Below, piece by piece: positions 11,801-25,118 of a stretch of 64,000 bases of DNA. How positions within the stretch are numbered: the stretch's first letter is position 1; every line of letters starts with the position of its first letter. The notes under the pieces are model-generated. The model did not search any database. It saw only the letters and a list, made by a program, of their open reading frames with translations, and was not told the DNA's origin. The position numbers and the translations under genes were made by a program. The DNA comes from Cordia subcordata. Its lineage: Eukaryota; Streptophyta; Magnoliopsida; Boraginales; Cordiaceae. The DNA is taken from positions 18,636,001-18,700,000 of the forward strand of contig JAPTOF010000005.1 in the NCBI GenBank assembly GCA_028554755.1, in the 5' to 3' direction.

Positions 11801-13693
11801 TAAAAAATACAATAAATATTTAAATTAAATTTCAACCAAAAAAAAAAAGTTGAATTGAATTTTTGCATAAGTCAAATGCTTTAACTTCTCCAAAAAAAAA
11901 AAACACTTTTTAAAAAGTCAAAAAAGTGTTTTTGATAAAAATCAATCGAGACGGGTCCCTAATTATTTTCCAAATGTAGGCCTAATGTGACGAAGATTTG
12001 ATAGAATTGAATGTTTGTGTTATTATTATATCTCATTTATAATATTATTTGTTAATGTTAATAATGTTAGATTAAGGTTTGCAGTTGAGATATAAATGGT
12101 GATTTTTTCCTGGTCAATTAATAAATAAGACTAATTTCTTTGCTATTACTAAACATTGAAAAATTAAAAAAAATAACTTTTAAAAATATTTTATCACAAA
12201 CAAACGGAGGCCTATTTCTCGGTTGAAATTGATGTGTTGAGAATGTGTTCATTTGTGTTCCTAAAATTTAGGAGCATTTAAATCCCACCAGACAAATGCT
12301 ATCTTTATCATTTCCACGCAAATTGATCTCAAGGTATTGCTTCAAGGATTTCTAAACAAAATTAATTGATTTTCTAATTATGATGTAGCTTAATTGCATA
12401 TAGTTTTTCTTGAGAAGTTGAGTTGATCAATTAATGACCATAATTTGAGCCTTTTAAAAAAATAGTTTTGTTGTTTGGCTATGTGAAGATATTATTCAAG
12501 ATATGACTTCTTCTACAATCTCAAATAAAATTTATTATTATTGATAATGTTGCCAGCTTTCTTAATTTGACTTTTTTTTAGGGAACTTTTCACACTTTAT
12601 TATATATAAATAATTTTAAATTTAAACTCGATAAACACATAGGTAACAATTATCAAACACTTTAATTGAGGAATTTTGAAAGTCACAATATGAACCTCAA
12701 TGTTTTCCAATACTATACAAGAATGAAATAATTATGCAAATTCTATCCATTAACAAGATGAAAAAGAAATTCATCCCTAGGTGCATGGCCAAGTTTTCTA
12801 TTTCTTCAAATGTGGAACTTAAAGTAAGCACAACAAAGCTACGAACAATTAGGTTGACAAGCCAGTAACTTTAAACAAATAAAAAAAAAAAAAAACTTGC
12901 CTCCAATCCAAACCCTATCTCCAAATAAGATTTAAACGCAAGTAATCATTTTATAAAAATAATTTTAATCGCTTAAACTACTCAAAATCATTATCAGATC
13001 TAATCAAATTTGCATCTGCTCCATTTGATTTCAAAATGTGCCCCAATACACCGATACATTATAAAATTTATTATTAGAGATAACTCTAACGTGATCCTAT
13101 TAGGTGTAAATACAACCAAAGAACAGACATTCCGAGTGGCTCCACTAGATGCAATTAAGACTAATTGGAAAGCAAGCAAGCTCGTGATTAGGCTGTCAGA
13201 TTGTATTGGGTAAAACAGCCTATCTCACTTTAGCTCCTTTTTCACTTTTTTTTTTCCCCCCTCTTTCTCTTTTATACACTTTACTTTGTCGTTGTTTATT
13301 CTATTGTTGAAGACGTGGTGACGTGGCCTGACACGCCTGAGTGTGGGGAGACCAAAAAAAAAAGTTTGAAACTTTGAATGAATTGATTAGCTTTTTGAAT
13401 TGTTGCTCATGTCTGACCGAAAAAAAAAAAAAAGAACTGTTGATTATGATTATTAAATTAAATATGTAGTTATGATCAACTATTAAATTAAATATTTACG
13501 TAGTTGTGTCACCTTAAAGTCACAGTGAGTACCTGACGAAACAAATAATTATTGGGCCAGCTGTTAGGTGTCTAACGATTTGTGCAATCACCAAACAGAA
13601 TAACACGACATCTTGTGGGCCAACAATTGCGGCTGCGGCAAAAAAAACTTGCTGAAATTACAAAACAGTAATGGGAAACATCATCATTTTGAT
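8832..13693. other. Non-coding flank between the galactosyltransferase and a MITE-like repeat
   Basis: There is no supported gene here. The part from 8832 to about 11,600 may be the 5' UTR intron, leader and promoter of the minus-strand galactosyltransferase. The segment near 11,620-11,700 is rich in TATA-like runs. Beyond that the sequence is AT-rich with A-runs at 11,880-11,930 and 12,880-12,895. ORFs under 135 codons show no recognisable motif. Confidence 0.5.
9414..9601. repeat. Perfect 94-bp tandem duplication
   Basis: Positions 9414-9507 and 9508-9601 appear identical over 94 bp (each starts TGTGACAGCAAAC and ends AAAAACAGTTC). The lack of differences implies a recent event. It lies in the putative 5' UTR intron or upstream flank of the galactosyltransferase. 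Confidence 0.93.
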
Positions 13694-13882
13694 TTGTTTG
13701 GATTAATTTTTCCCCCCAAAAAATATTTTTTTAAAAAGTATATTTTCATAATAAATATTTGATTTAAATTTCAAAAATAAATTTCTGATAAATTTTTCCA
13801 AAAATTATAAATTTTAATTTATAGAAAAACATTTTTTAAAAAATTATATAAAAATATTTTAAAAAATAAATCTAAATGAGAC
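13694..13882. mobile_element. MITE-like repeat with GTTTGGATT-type ends
   Basis: The left end reads TTGTTTGGATTAATTTTT and the right end reads AAAATAAATCTAAATGAG, an imperfect inverted pair around an AT-rich core. Similar ends occur near 48,179-48,396, 54,888-55,032 and 58,188-58,306, suggesting a dispersed family. No clear target duplication was found. Confidence 0.45.
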
Positions 13883-15572
13883 CTTTATCTTTTGTTTTCT
13901 TGAGAACATAATGAATCACACATGTTATTATGAATTGGAACAAGAAAAAGAAAAGAAAGAAAAGAGATGTTTGAGTATGAAGTCTCTGAGTATGAAACTA
14001 ATAACACTAAATGTCCTGTGAAAATCATGTTTCACCTATTTATACTGTAGGTCGATATTTGTTATATTTTCTATTTGTTAATTTACCATTGTCTGAATAA
14101 ATTTATACCAGCTAATATCTTTTTGTCTTGTTGCTTTATGCATCTTGAAACTTTAGCGTATCCCTTGCTTAATTTTTCTTTTGAGAGAAACAAAAACTTT
14201 AATTGTCTGTGTTTAGAGTGCGATTGGATATGTTCAGTTACGTTATAATTAGATATGATATGATATGATAAAACATATTGCAAGAAATGCAAAAAGAATT
14301 CTTACAAATAATAGGAGCATTTTTTCTTAATAAACAGAAAAAACAAAAAAAGAACTTTCCTCGTTCAAAAAATATACAAGCTTATTCTACGTGGACCACA
14401 AAGTGTTGTTCTCAAAAGTGACCAGTGAAATCTCTCCCGTATGGTTGGGATGTTTAGTCGGTGACTAATGGTGGCAGTTGTCCCTAGGGGCTCTCACAGG
14501 CTCATGTTTCCATCAAACACAACCCCACGCGCCCCCCCCCCCCCAAAAAAAAAAAAAGAAAGAAAAGGGGCCAAAAGCAAAACCAGAAGCGCATGATGAT
14601 AATACGCGACTTTTTCTTCCATTTCGTTTAGGCCCTATCTGAGCTAATTCTGATCTTTCGAAAAATTTATATTCAAATCATTACTTTTGAAAAAATAATT
14701 TCGATTATTTAAATTATTAATACATTCTTATTTTTTTACTTGTTCACTCTTGTCAAACTAAATTTATATTTTAAACGGTTGCAGTTTAGCCCGAACCTTA
14801 TTACATGTTAAATTCTTAGCTACGTATAAGAGGCAATGTAAATATTCTTTCATGAAACATACAATAAAATAGTTTGAGCCTGAGCGCAAAGTAACATTCT
14901 TATTTGCCATGGCGTCCCTACCATGATTTAAAAATCAAAGTAAAAGAAAGGCACAATTGTTCCAGGGAGCAGGGACCATGCCATGCATGATCGCCACATG
15001 AATCCTCGTGTTTATTGCATTTGAGATTTTTGTGGAGTATTTAATACTTAATTCAATTAGTAATTGATGCTTCTCTAATATCTCACATCCCAACACGTGG
15101 AATCTTTGAGTATCAAAATATAGATCTTTGGCCCCTCCCAAAAAGAAAAAGAAAGTTGATTATAAACTAAAGTTGGGGAGAGTGGTAAGAATTTAATACT
15201 CTACACTTGAGATGCTGGGGCCACTAAGTATGCTATAGAGTATGAATTTTGAAAATTTGAATTTATAGGACCAATTAGGCTTTATAACTCAGATTATATA
15301 TACATGTATATATATATGTCTATGTATATATATATTTGCATGCAAAGTATATAAAGTAAAAAAAATTGATACTATTCATCTTCCTCTAAAAACCTCATTA
15401 GTCATTTGTCAATACTTTATTGAATCACTATGTGTCAGCATGTGAAATATATATTTTTTTGGGGGACAATACATGTTGTTGTCAATTTTTGCCACAAACT
15501 TGCATTCATTCTTCCTCCCCATTTGGTAACACGTTGGACCATTTGTAAGAATACCATGCACAAAACTTAAAA

Positions 15573-15596
15573 CTCTCTCTCTCTCTCTATATATAT
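15573..15596. repeat. (CT)n(AT)n microsatellite
   Basis: About eight CT units run straight into four AT units. Confidence 0.9.
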
Positions 15597-15965
15597 GGTG
15601 CTAAGCTGTGATGTTTATTTTAATAGTTAAAATATTATATTACCTATTACATTAAAATAAATATAAAATATTTATGATACGTAACAAAATATGAAATGAG
15701 TTAATCTTAAAATTCACATTAACTTAAGTAGCTTAAAATTATACTACATCTCGTGTATTGCATGGGTCCAAAGACTAATCATTACTATTTTAGTGTCTAG
15801 AAATTTTAATTCTGAAAACATTTTTAGAACAAAACTAACTTCTATGCCTAGCTTCCTTCAAATAAACATGGGCGGAGGTAATTTATGGCAAATGGAGCCT
15901 TTTCCAAAAATTTTCGAAAAATATCTATTTATGCAAGCAGTTTCCGCAAAATTTTCTAAAAATAG

Positions 15966-15966
<1 letters not shown>

Positions 15967-16006
<40 letters not shown>
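15967..16006. repeat. (TA)20 microsatellite
   Basis: An uninterrupted run of about 20 TA units; it is likely polymorphic in length. Confidence 0.95.
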
Positions 16007-16009
<3 letters not shown>

Positions 16010-17554
16010 AGTTAGCCCCAACGAAAAGAAGTATATTTATGTAGTTGCAGAATTTTATGTCAAGTATCATTAAATACAAATTTAGATTCATCCCACAAAT
16101 GCAGTGCTACATGGTAACCATATTTAGGTATGAGGTAAATTTGAAAAATTAAGTGTGAATAATCTCGACCTATTTGGAGTCAAAAGGCCCAGCTCGAGTT
16201 GTCATACAAAATACCCTCCAAGGAGTACTAAGAGCCTATTTGGCCCAAGTTTTTGACACTTGGAAATACTTCTTGTAAATTTGAAAGTTAAATTAATTTA
16301 TTTAACTAAAATTTCACTATTACACCGATCATACCATAAGTTTCCTTTTTTCTTTTTTCCTTTTTCCCAACTGGGGTTAACAAAAACTTAAGAAGAAACA
16401 TACAAGGGATTTACATTATCCTTTTACGCCTCTCTCTCAAAAAATTATTATCGTCTAAAAAAAATCTCAATTATATAATATTTTACCATTACTTTATTGA
16501 ACCTTAATGTATGAAGTAATTGAAAATTATTTTAATCCATATAAAAAGAGGAGCAGTTCTGGGTGGTTGTCTATGGATGTAGTTAAAGTTCCAATTTCCA
16601 CAGTATTTGTTACATGAAAAAGACGTCCATTGACCATAACAACTAGTGAACAAGACATCCCTTGGCTGATTGGCCATGTCACAGGGAAGAAAGAACGTTT
16701 TAATTGAATGGGCATCCCAAATGAAGTTGAAGATCTTGAGGGGCAAGTTATGCAGTTTCCTTTTTTACAGTAACAACTATGTATGGAAGGATAAGATATT
16801 TTTCTCGTGTTTAATATATTTCAATATTTTTTCTCTTCCCCAGTCATGTTGAGATCAATAGGTCTTTTTCTCATCCAAAATAAATAGCCAAAATTGTTCA
16901 AATTTAAGCCTTTCTTAATGAGATATTCTCCGATATAGTATCAGATAAATTGCATACACAAAAGCGGAAAAAAGGATCATAATATAATCTTTTTGCCTCA
17001 AATCCCTACACTCTAAAAGAGTGCATCTTTATATGCTAAATAAATTCAATTGAAAGTTATCTTGATTGTACTCTGGGATATAAACATCACTTTATTAGTT
17101 TTTACTTTATTCTTTTCTAATATTTTCTTTCTTTCAATAGACGCCATTTCCAATCCAAACTGATGATGTTTATGGAATTTGAACGTAGGATATTATCCTC
17201 GTGGTGAATCCGTGAACCACACTTCAGTAATTTTTTTTTTTACAGATTTCCACATTTAATAAATTAAGACCAAAATATATCAGAAAAACACTTTTAAAAC
17301 CTGTAAATTGTAGTAATTTACTAGACTTTTTTTTTTTTTTCTTTTTCGATCAAAAGAAACTTGGATTAATGAAACAAATTACAGAAAGTCAACCAACCCC
17401 TGTAGGTGGAAATCCAATGATAAAAAGACACATGATACATCAACGTGGGACAAATGTTGGACCAAATTACACAAACTAGCATTCACGACCAATGAATTGC
17501 ACAGAAACAGCATATGTGATGCCCTCCCCTAATCTTATTCAGTCAACTGCATAG

Positions 17555-18859
17555 CTAAAATGAGGGGAATTTCACATTGGAGGCGCAATTTCCACTTGGG
17601 AAAAATGGGCACTTGATGAGATTAGAACCAGAAGTGTCAACACAAATGTATATCTGGTACAGCTGATTGTTACCAGACGAATCAGTATTGCATTCTACTC
17701 CAGGAGTGTACCCAATTGCATTTCCAATTGCATTCTTTATGCTAGTTAAGCTGTACTTTCCACAGTCTGGCCTGATTCCTGTATTATATACAAGATTATA
17801 ACTTATACGTATGTAATGTTATCATTTCATCTAAAAGTTTAGACTGTATGTTCTCAATAGGGGTGATTCTTTTAGCTTAGAAAATACCTGCATTCTCGAG
17901 GCTCTGGAGGATGTCTAGTTGATCTTTAAGTTTAAGAGCTGAAGCAAAATAACTGTGTTGGTCGAGTACGGACTCTGAGCATGTGCCATGTTTCTGCCAC
18001 TCGTGTGACCAAAATGATGAGCCACTGTTGCTTGGGCAAGCCAGCGTTGGCCATTCTTGCTGCATTCTGCTAATCAAGTCTGATATCTACACCAATAAAG
18101 ATATGAAACTTCAGTACTAGAAGCATATTACAAACAAGGGCAGACATATATGAAGGGTACATAGTAGATACTGTGGTAGCGTAGTTACTATTAACCCCGT
18201 AAAATATTCTTAATTCAAGAAATCAATCAATTCTCGATAAGAAAATAAAATGCACGAGTATTAAATAAGTGTTAGCTCCCACTAGAAAATGGTCCCGAAT
18301 CTGTCCTTAACGTTGATACGGGTGGATCTGGACCCGAACCCGTGCATTAGGGGTCCAGGGAATACTTGACCCTGATGGGATTCAACCTCAAGCTCCTACT
18401 AGAAAATGGTCCCGAATCTGTCCCCGACGTAAATTCTTAACTTTTGAGATTGTGATGTAGATTATATGCACCTGGGACTGATCATAAGGATTGTTGGCAT
18501 CACAATTAGCTGGGTAAGAACCATCGTTATAGTTGGGCCAGAGTCCATGAATACCAAAATCTGCAGCAGGCTTTCCTGTAGTGGGGTAGCAACAACTTTG
18601 TGCCGTATCACAGTACGATCCTGGCCACTGCAAAAAAAAAAAAAAAAAAGGGAAAAAAAAACATCAAAACTTACATACACACATAAAGAATTTGAGATTC
18701 AAATAGCAATATGTAACTAAACTATATATATTGACAAACATATAATCAACAGACCTGTACAACAAAGTAGAAGAAATCAAAGTCTTGCGCAAAACATAGC
18801 AATGGTAAGAAGCATTTGATTATCAACAGCTTCACAAAGATCGAACTTTTGAATGCCAT
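17555..18859 (-). CDS. S-like ribonuclease, RNase T2 family, secreted
   Basis: Four exons (18859-18755, 18627-18472, 18086-17888, 17778-17555) join in frame through GT-AG introns to give 227 aa, the usual size for plant S-like RNases. Residues 1-24 form a signal peptide with a hydrophobic core, with likely cleavage after CFA before QDFDFF. Both catalytic sites are intact: CAS I FGIHGLWP (H62) and CAS II HEWQKHGTC (H115, E116, K119, H120). Paired cysteines include the CC in QSCCYP. The product should cut single-stranded RNA through a 2',3'-cyclic phosphate intermediate, outside the cell or in the vacuole. Close relatives are induced by phosphate starvation and senescence. The overall sequence resembles the RNase LE/RNS1 group rather than self-incompatibility S-RNases, but that placement was judged by eye. 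Confidence 0.95.
18275..18423. repeat. 32-bp direct repeats inside RNase intron 2
   Basis: A 32-bp segment (GCTCC..CTAGAAAATGGTCCCGAATCTGTCC) occurs at 18275-18306 and 18392-18423 with minor differences. The 85 bases between are unusually GC-rich for this window. It may be an old insertion footprint or a short tandem duplication. Confidence 0.7.
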
Positions 18860-20443
18860 CTCACTTTCTTATCTTTGTTAACTACCTCGACTATATGGTA
18901 TTAGAAGTTATGCTGATAGCCTGATAGCACTGGTGCTATTGCTATTTGTAGGCCAAGCAAAAAGATGTGAACACCCAAATCTTGTATAATGTGAAATTAA
19001 ACCGCATTAGTCAACCCCATTGCTTCCCACAAAGTGTGAAATTGCCACAGATGATTAGTACTCTTAGGCTTTGCTTGTTGCGTTGCATCTCTAGTGAACC
19101 GATACGGATCGTCTTTTTTTTTTTTTTTTGAAATCAAGTGAATTATGGATTATTGAATTTAGTATTTGGTATATTCCTTCGAGAGATACTATTTATGTTC
19201 TATTGAGAGTAATGATTATCTCTTCATGTCTCAATCACCATCAGTTTGGTCAAAATATTCTACTAGTTTGCACATTGTTGTCATCAATCATGCATTGATC
19301 TAATCTGATAGCTACAGAGTAATTAATGGATCTGTATTTGGCTCAATATTGGGTCGACGTTCCGGCAAAAGAAGCTTTCACACTGCTATACATTTACTGA
19401 TGATATCGTGACAGATTTATCGTCGCGAACATAATGTTGTCGTTAAGGTTAGAGATATCACAAGACGCAAAATTAGGCTAGTAATTACACCCCTTGTGTG
19501 TATTGCCAAATTACAGGCAAATCATATGTTTGAGGATAAAAGTAACGGTGTAATCGTTGATGTCATAATATTGTGAATGGAATCTAAGAGTTATAAAATA
19601 TTTGCCTCATGTCATTTATTCAATATTATCCAATTATTTACTCGGACTCATAATTATATAGTGTTTGGCAGATCAACTATTTTTAATTTCGTTTTCTTTT
19701 ATGTATCTATAACGCATGTAAACAAGTGTGAACATGTGGAAGAACATAATAGCAGAAACAAAAGTCAAATCAGAAAAAATATTTCGTGCACATACAATAA
19801 TTGCGACATTTACGTCTACTGGAGGAATTATTCGAATGATACCCAGTTGGATCTGCTGTTTTTTGCGGTTAAAAACACTACGAGAAATTTGGAGGTGAAT
19901 ATTATGTACAAGAATGGAAAAGATTTTATATTATGTATGATATATGTCTTTATTCTTTTTCTTTTCTTTTCTTTTTTTTTTTCTGTTAAAAAGAATTTAC
20001 TCAATCCCTTCTATTTGTGTACAATTATTTCTTAATATAAATTTTCTTATTAAAAAAAGATACATTCAGTATTTTTTTATGCATTATATATCCCTAGTTC
20101 TTGGATTTTTTTCCCTCCAAATTTCATATTGTAATTCAATATTACTTTTTAATGGAGTAATTGACACACGTAAAAAAATTATCTCTTAACTAGATTTACA
20201 CCTATGCAATGCATGGAATAATTTTTCTTTAAAATGTAGAAATGATTTTAAAAAATAAAGAATTGAAAAATTATAAAAAAATAAAATATTAAAAAACTTT
20301 ATAAATAATAAGATATATTAAGTAAAAGTATAACATGTTTTAAAAATAATTTATTATAAAAATATATCAATAAAAAAGAATTAAAGGAATTAAATTATTT
20401 CTTTTAAAAAATAATTAATCTTTAATTTTGAAGGCACCACTAA
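18860..20443. other. Promoter side of the RNase gene and intergenic sequence
   Basis: The stretch just above the RNase start should hold its promoter; no convincing TATA box could be assigned. A 152-codon plus-strand ORF at 19577-20035 has AT-driven composition and no recognisable domain, so it is not called. The rest is AT-rich. Confidence 0.5.
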
Positions 20444-20452
20444 TTTTATATA

Positions 20453-21322
20453 GGGTAATATTTACTAAAATCTCCTATGGTCTATTATACACCCTCTGTG
20501 GTACCAAAAATTTCACAACAAGTCCTTGTGGTAAGTAAAAATCTCACATGTACCCCTTACGGTTTATACTCCTTTAATCGTGTTAAAATTTATAGTAAAA
20601 AGAACTTTAATAGCCTTACCCACTTGTTCTATTTTTTTTCTTTCTTTTTTTAATCAAACTTGTGTATAAGAAATTGGCAAAATAAAATTCTTAAACACCC
20701 AAGTGTTATTTTAAAAAGGAAAAATAATGTCTAAGCATTTGAATTTCTAGCAACGGGCAACAAAATCTAAATTATAAAATTGTGAAGTAGTCATGCAACA
20801 TTATAAAATTGCAATTGAATGGTAATTTAAGCTGCTTAATTAAGGCATAAGCTCGCAAGCATTCTCAAAGGAGAATGTAATGACCAAGCTTTCTCGACCT
20901 CCATTTTGAAAGTCACGTCTTGAGAGGTCAAATCTGCACATGTTTGGTTAAATTATAATGTCGCATGATGCTAACAACCATTTAATCACAGTTTTATAAT
21001 TTAGATTTTGTTGTCTACAACTAAAAATTTAAATGCTTAGAAATTATTTTATCTATTTAAAATAATAATTGGGTATTTGCGAATTTTTATTTTGCTAATT
21101 GTTATGTACGTGTTTGATTAAAAAAAAAAATTGAACAAGTGGAGTAGGATTATTAATGTCCTTTTTTTAAAATAAATTTTAACACCATTAAAGAAATATA
21201 AACAGTAAGGGGTGGGTTTAAAACTTTTACTCACCATAGGAGCTTATTGTGAAACTTCTGATAACATAGAGGAGTGTAGTGCACTTACGATAGACTACAA
21301 GGGCGGTTTGGTGCATTTTACC
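20453..21322. mobile_element. Non-autonomous Mutator-like foldback element (870 bp)
   Basis: The left arm (about 20453-20823) and right arm (about 20935-21322) are long imperfect inverted repeats, with outer ends GGGTAATATTTAC and the complement GGTAAAATGCAC. They share long blocks such as CTAAGCATTT and ACAAAATCTAAATTATAAAA in opposite orientation. The flanks carry a 9-bp target duplication with one mismatch: TTTTATATA at 20444-20452 and TTTTATATC at 21323-21331. Arms of several hundred bases and a 9-bp duplication are typical of Mutator-like elements. There is no transposase ORF. Confidence 0.85.
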
Positions 21323-21331
21323 TTTTATATC

Positions 21332-22984
21332 TATACTTTGTAATAAAACAAAATAAATTATAATTTCGTGCTGTCAAGGGACGCTCTCTATGACAAACTT
21401 TCCATAATTATTTATCAATTAATTAAATATGCCCATTCTTAGGTCATTTTTTGTTTTTCATCATTTATTTAGTCCCTTTCCTGTATTAAACATTTTAAGT
21501 TAATTTAATATTTTGACCTTTTTCTATATATATTATCATTATTTTATTAATTTCATAGTATATAATTATTTCAATAACTATTTAATAAGATACAAAAACT
21601 TTATAATTTTAATATATTCAATCAGATATGTTGTTCTTGTACATCACATAGGTGTTACACAGGTGTGTGTCTATATATATATATATATATAAATAGAAAC
21701 TGCTAGTATACATATATAAGTGTATACGTACTAAAGGAAGGAATTTTACATTATTCATTTTTCCAAAAAGTTTTATCCACCATTTGTCATACCAACATGT
21801 AATATATTTTTTTGTTGTTAAATATAGTGTCAAAATATGATGCCTTTTCTAATGGACCATCTAGTAATTTCTTGACCATGATTGCTTTGGGTTAAAGTGT
21901 AAAGTTGTGTCAAAAGGAAGAAAGTTGATGATGACCATTATCACCTTATCATGGCATTAATGTTGGCATATGTCACCATAAAGAAAAATTATGTCAAATA
22001 GTGCAATTTTGTTAAATTTTAATAATTACAATGTCATATCACCAAATTACATTAAAATAAATATAGAATCTTGATAAGACGTAATAAAAAATAAAATATG
22101 TCAATCTGATCAAATCTTTTAATATCGATTTAGGTAATTTAAAAAAAAAACAAATAAGATCAAGTCAAGGCATAAGTACTTAACAATTAAATGGCTTAAA
22201 CAATTATTTTGTCTTTTTATATTTAATCATGTTTCAATCTCCTTTTACTTTTTTCCCTTTATGCTTTTATTTTCTTTTTACCGTCCCACACTACCATCAA
22301 CACTCAAGTAACAAAAAGGTTTTCTTTCCACTTTTGTTCCGGTGTAAGACCCAAAAATATTATTCGTTAATATCAAACTTATCAATCTTAATTAACTTTT
22401 CTCCAGTTTATTACATTTGACTGAGACATAAACTTATAGTTAAATCTAAACATAATAATCCAAAGGCTAGATTTCTCTTGTGCTCGTATATACTCTAGTT
22501 TTTTAAAAAGTAATAAATAGTTAATATTATATTATATGCTAATCTTCTAATTAAATTTCTATTTTACTTTACAGTTGGATGAATTCTATCATTCTTTTTA
22601 TTTTATTAATTAGTTACTTTCATTAATCACTTAGTTAATTTGTTTAACAATAAACAATAAGTGGATAATTAACTTAATCTTATTAAATAGTTATTTCTAA
22701 ATTTCAAAAGGTTCATTTGTCATTTATTAGTATAATGTTAGAATTTCCGGTTAATGGACTTGGGTTGTATTTGTGGTTGAGTCCGACTTTCAAAGCTTTG
22801 CAAGATAAAAGAGAGGGTAGAGTGACTTGGGACACTAGTACAGTGTCGGATAAAGAGATTTTGACACTCAGATTTGTTATACATCCAAATTAAACTAAGT
22901 TTAAAGGAGCAATAGTTAGAATGACCAGTGGTTGAATTAAGAAAGTGGTAGGACTCCTCCTCCTTATCCGATAATGCTTTGGCT
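21332..22984. other. Intergenic region, no gene seen
   Basis: This AT-rich stretch has a short TA microsatellite near 21,671-21,691. ORFs are below 72 codons with no motif. Confidence 0.6.
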
Positions 22985-23205
22985 TGGTTTAATCCAGAAA
23001 CTGAGAAGTGCCTCCATGGTTGAGTTTATTCAGGAGTATTCTCTTTCTCCTGCTACGGCTGAACTCCTTAAATCCGGGGTTCGAGTTCCGGGCTTGGGAG
23101 GGTCATCTCGTCGAGGCCAAAGGACCTGACCTTATTCAAGTCGGTGACTCGAAACATGCGAACCGGGTTGGGCGTACCCGTATCATTATTAAAAATAACT
23201 AGACG
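22985..23205 (+). repeat. Candidate tRNA-derived SINE
   Basis: This locally GC-rich segment has a good pol III B box (GGTTCGAGTTCC near 23,077) and a weak A-box-like TGGTTGAGTTTA about 59 bases upstream. It ends GGGCGTACCCGTATCATTATTAAAAA, an A-rich 3' tail. Box spacing is longer than in a tRNA and no target duplication was identified, so this is tentative. Confidence 0.4.
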
Positions 23206-23385
23206 GATAGAAGAAAATACATGAAGCAAAAACTTTAATAGTTTTGGGACACTCTCTATCATCATTACTCAACTTATTCCTAACACCACTAAAGCAAGAA
23301 ATTAGATGTCAAATTCATTAGTAATATTGTAGTTCAGAATAATAGCCAGAAATTTTACAAGAACATACCAGTACATGTACCAGAT

Positions 23386-25086
23386 TTATTCTGGTTTGAC
23401 ATGCATTATGATGCCTCTCAAAGAACTATACGTACCAGTCACAGCAATAAAAGCCCCAAAAACCAAAACAATTACAATCAATATCAATTCTATCCCAATA
23501 TTTCTGAAAGCTTGTGTGATCTTCATGTAGCATAGACATGGAAACAATATTGAGACACTGATGCTTAAAGATGATCCAGTAAATGTCAAAACATAACCGA
23601 AAAATGGAACCATTTCTGCAACAATTGCAGTACTGGCTACCAAACTTGTTCTGATGAGTATGCTCATGGTCCTATTATGGTTGTAAGCAAATTTATCTTC
23701 AAGAGCTGCAGATATGGGAGATACTACTAAGGCATACTTGGTAATAGGGCTTACCAGAGTAGTATAAATCGCGATTTTTGAACTTAAATATTTGGTCGGA
23801 AGATTTAGTGTTATTTGTGGCACCACATTATTTCCGAACATGAGGTATCCTAGTACGGCCAATGATCCATAAATGAAGGTGCTTAGAATATAACATACAA
23901 TTAAAACCTGCAAAAGGAAGGAAAAAGGGAACATATTAGAGGTTTTGAATCAAATTTGTTTAGATCGAAGATGAAGGTGGAAAAGATGACCTTTGTTTTT
24001 CTGTAAAGGGTAATTTCGTTACAAGCTAAGTATGATCTCTTATGTTTGTCACCAGAAACAATTTATCTCTTATCTTTTTGTTTGTAACAAGTTAGTTTCT
24101 TATCTAATACATTTGTGTTACTGTTAGTCCCAAATCGATTTTCTATTAAAAAATCCTGTTACATGTCACATGCATCACACGCAGATCATAATTTTAACAA
24201 TATTAGTCTTGGAAAAGGAGTAAAACTTTGCAATTCACGTGAGATGCATGTGAGATTTAATCTTTTAAAAGAAAATCAAATTGGGAATAAAGGCGGCACA
24301 AATAAGTTAGATTAACAAAGATAAAAGACCATTCGTGTAAAATGTTTATACTAATATGAGATATTCATGAGTTTACTACCTACCTTAGGAAACTTGCTTT
24401 TATCCTTCATAGAACTGTAAAGAGTCGGGAAAACCGCATGACCACAATAACAAAAAGTATACAAGCTTGCTGTGGTTGGCAATCCATTCCATTTCCAAAT
24501 CACCCCTTTCTCATGGAATCCAACTCCATCAAATGTGGCAACCCAGAAAACTGAAACGAGCAAAGTCATGGAAGCAAAAATTCCTCCCAGAGAAACATAA
24601 GCCAACGCACCCAAATTCTTCAACCATGTTGTGGGTAAAATCACAAGCGCAGTTAAGAGGGTGAAAACTTGTTTGCCTCCAATGGCATGTCCAGCAACAC
24701 GAAATTCCACACTTGGGAAGAGCTTATGCAAATTATCGCCTTCCAGGATGAGAAATTCGACTGCTACCAAGTATAATTCGAGGTACATGAAGATAGATAT
24801 AATGGTTCTTCCTTTACTGCCAAATGCAAACTGGCCTATATCAGGATATGTTTTGATCGTTAGAGTATCTTCATCCATGCATTTCTGCAAAAGTAACCCT
24901 GTGTACAAACATATGCAGCCTACTAATAGAAGAAGTATTAAGCTTAGCCACCCTCCTTCTGCAAGTGCAAAGGGGACAGACAATATTCCCAAACCTGGAA
25001 TAAGAAGAACATTAGTATATTGCAAGAATAATTCACTTACAATCTTTTTTAAAGTTATGGCAACTCTTGTTAAAAAGATCGTTATC

Positions 25087-25118
<32 letters not shown>

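Larger units (their letters stand above)
13883..17554. other. Intergenic region, no gene seen
   Basis: This is AT-rich sequence with a C-run and A-run at 14,534-14,557 and several microsatellites. Short ORFs lack recognisable features. It ends at the 3' side of the minus-strand RNase gene. Confidence 0.6.

Noticed and set aside
19577..20035. 152-codon plus-strand ORF
   Set aside because: Composition follows local A/T bias, ends in phenylalanine-rich low complexity, and has no recognisable domain or splice context.
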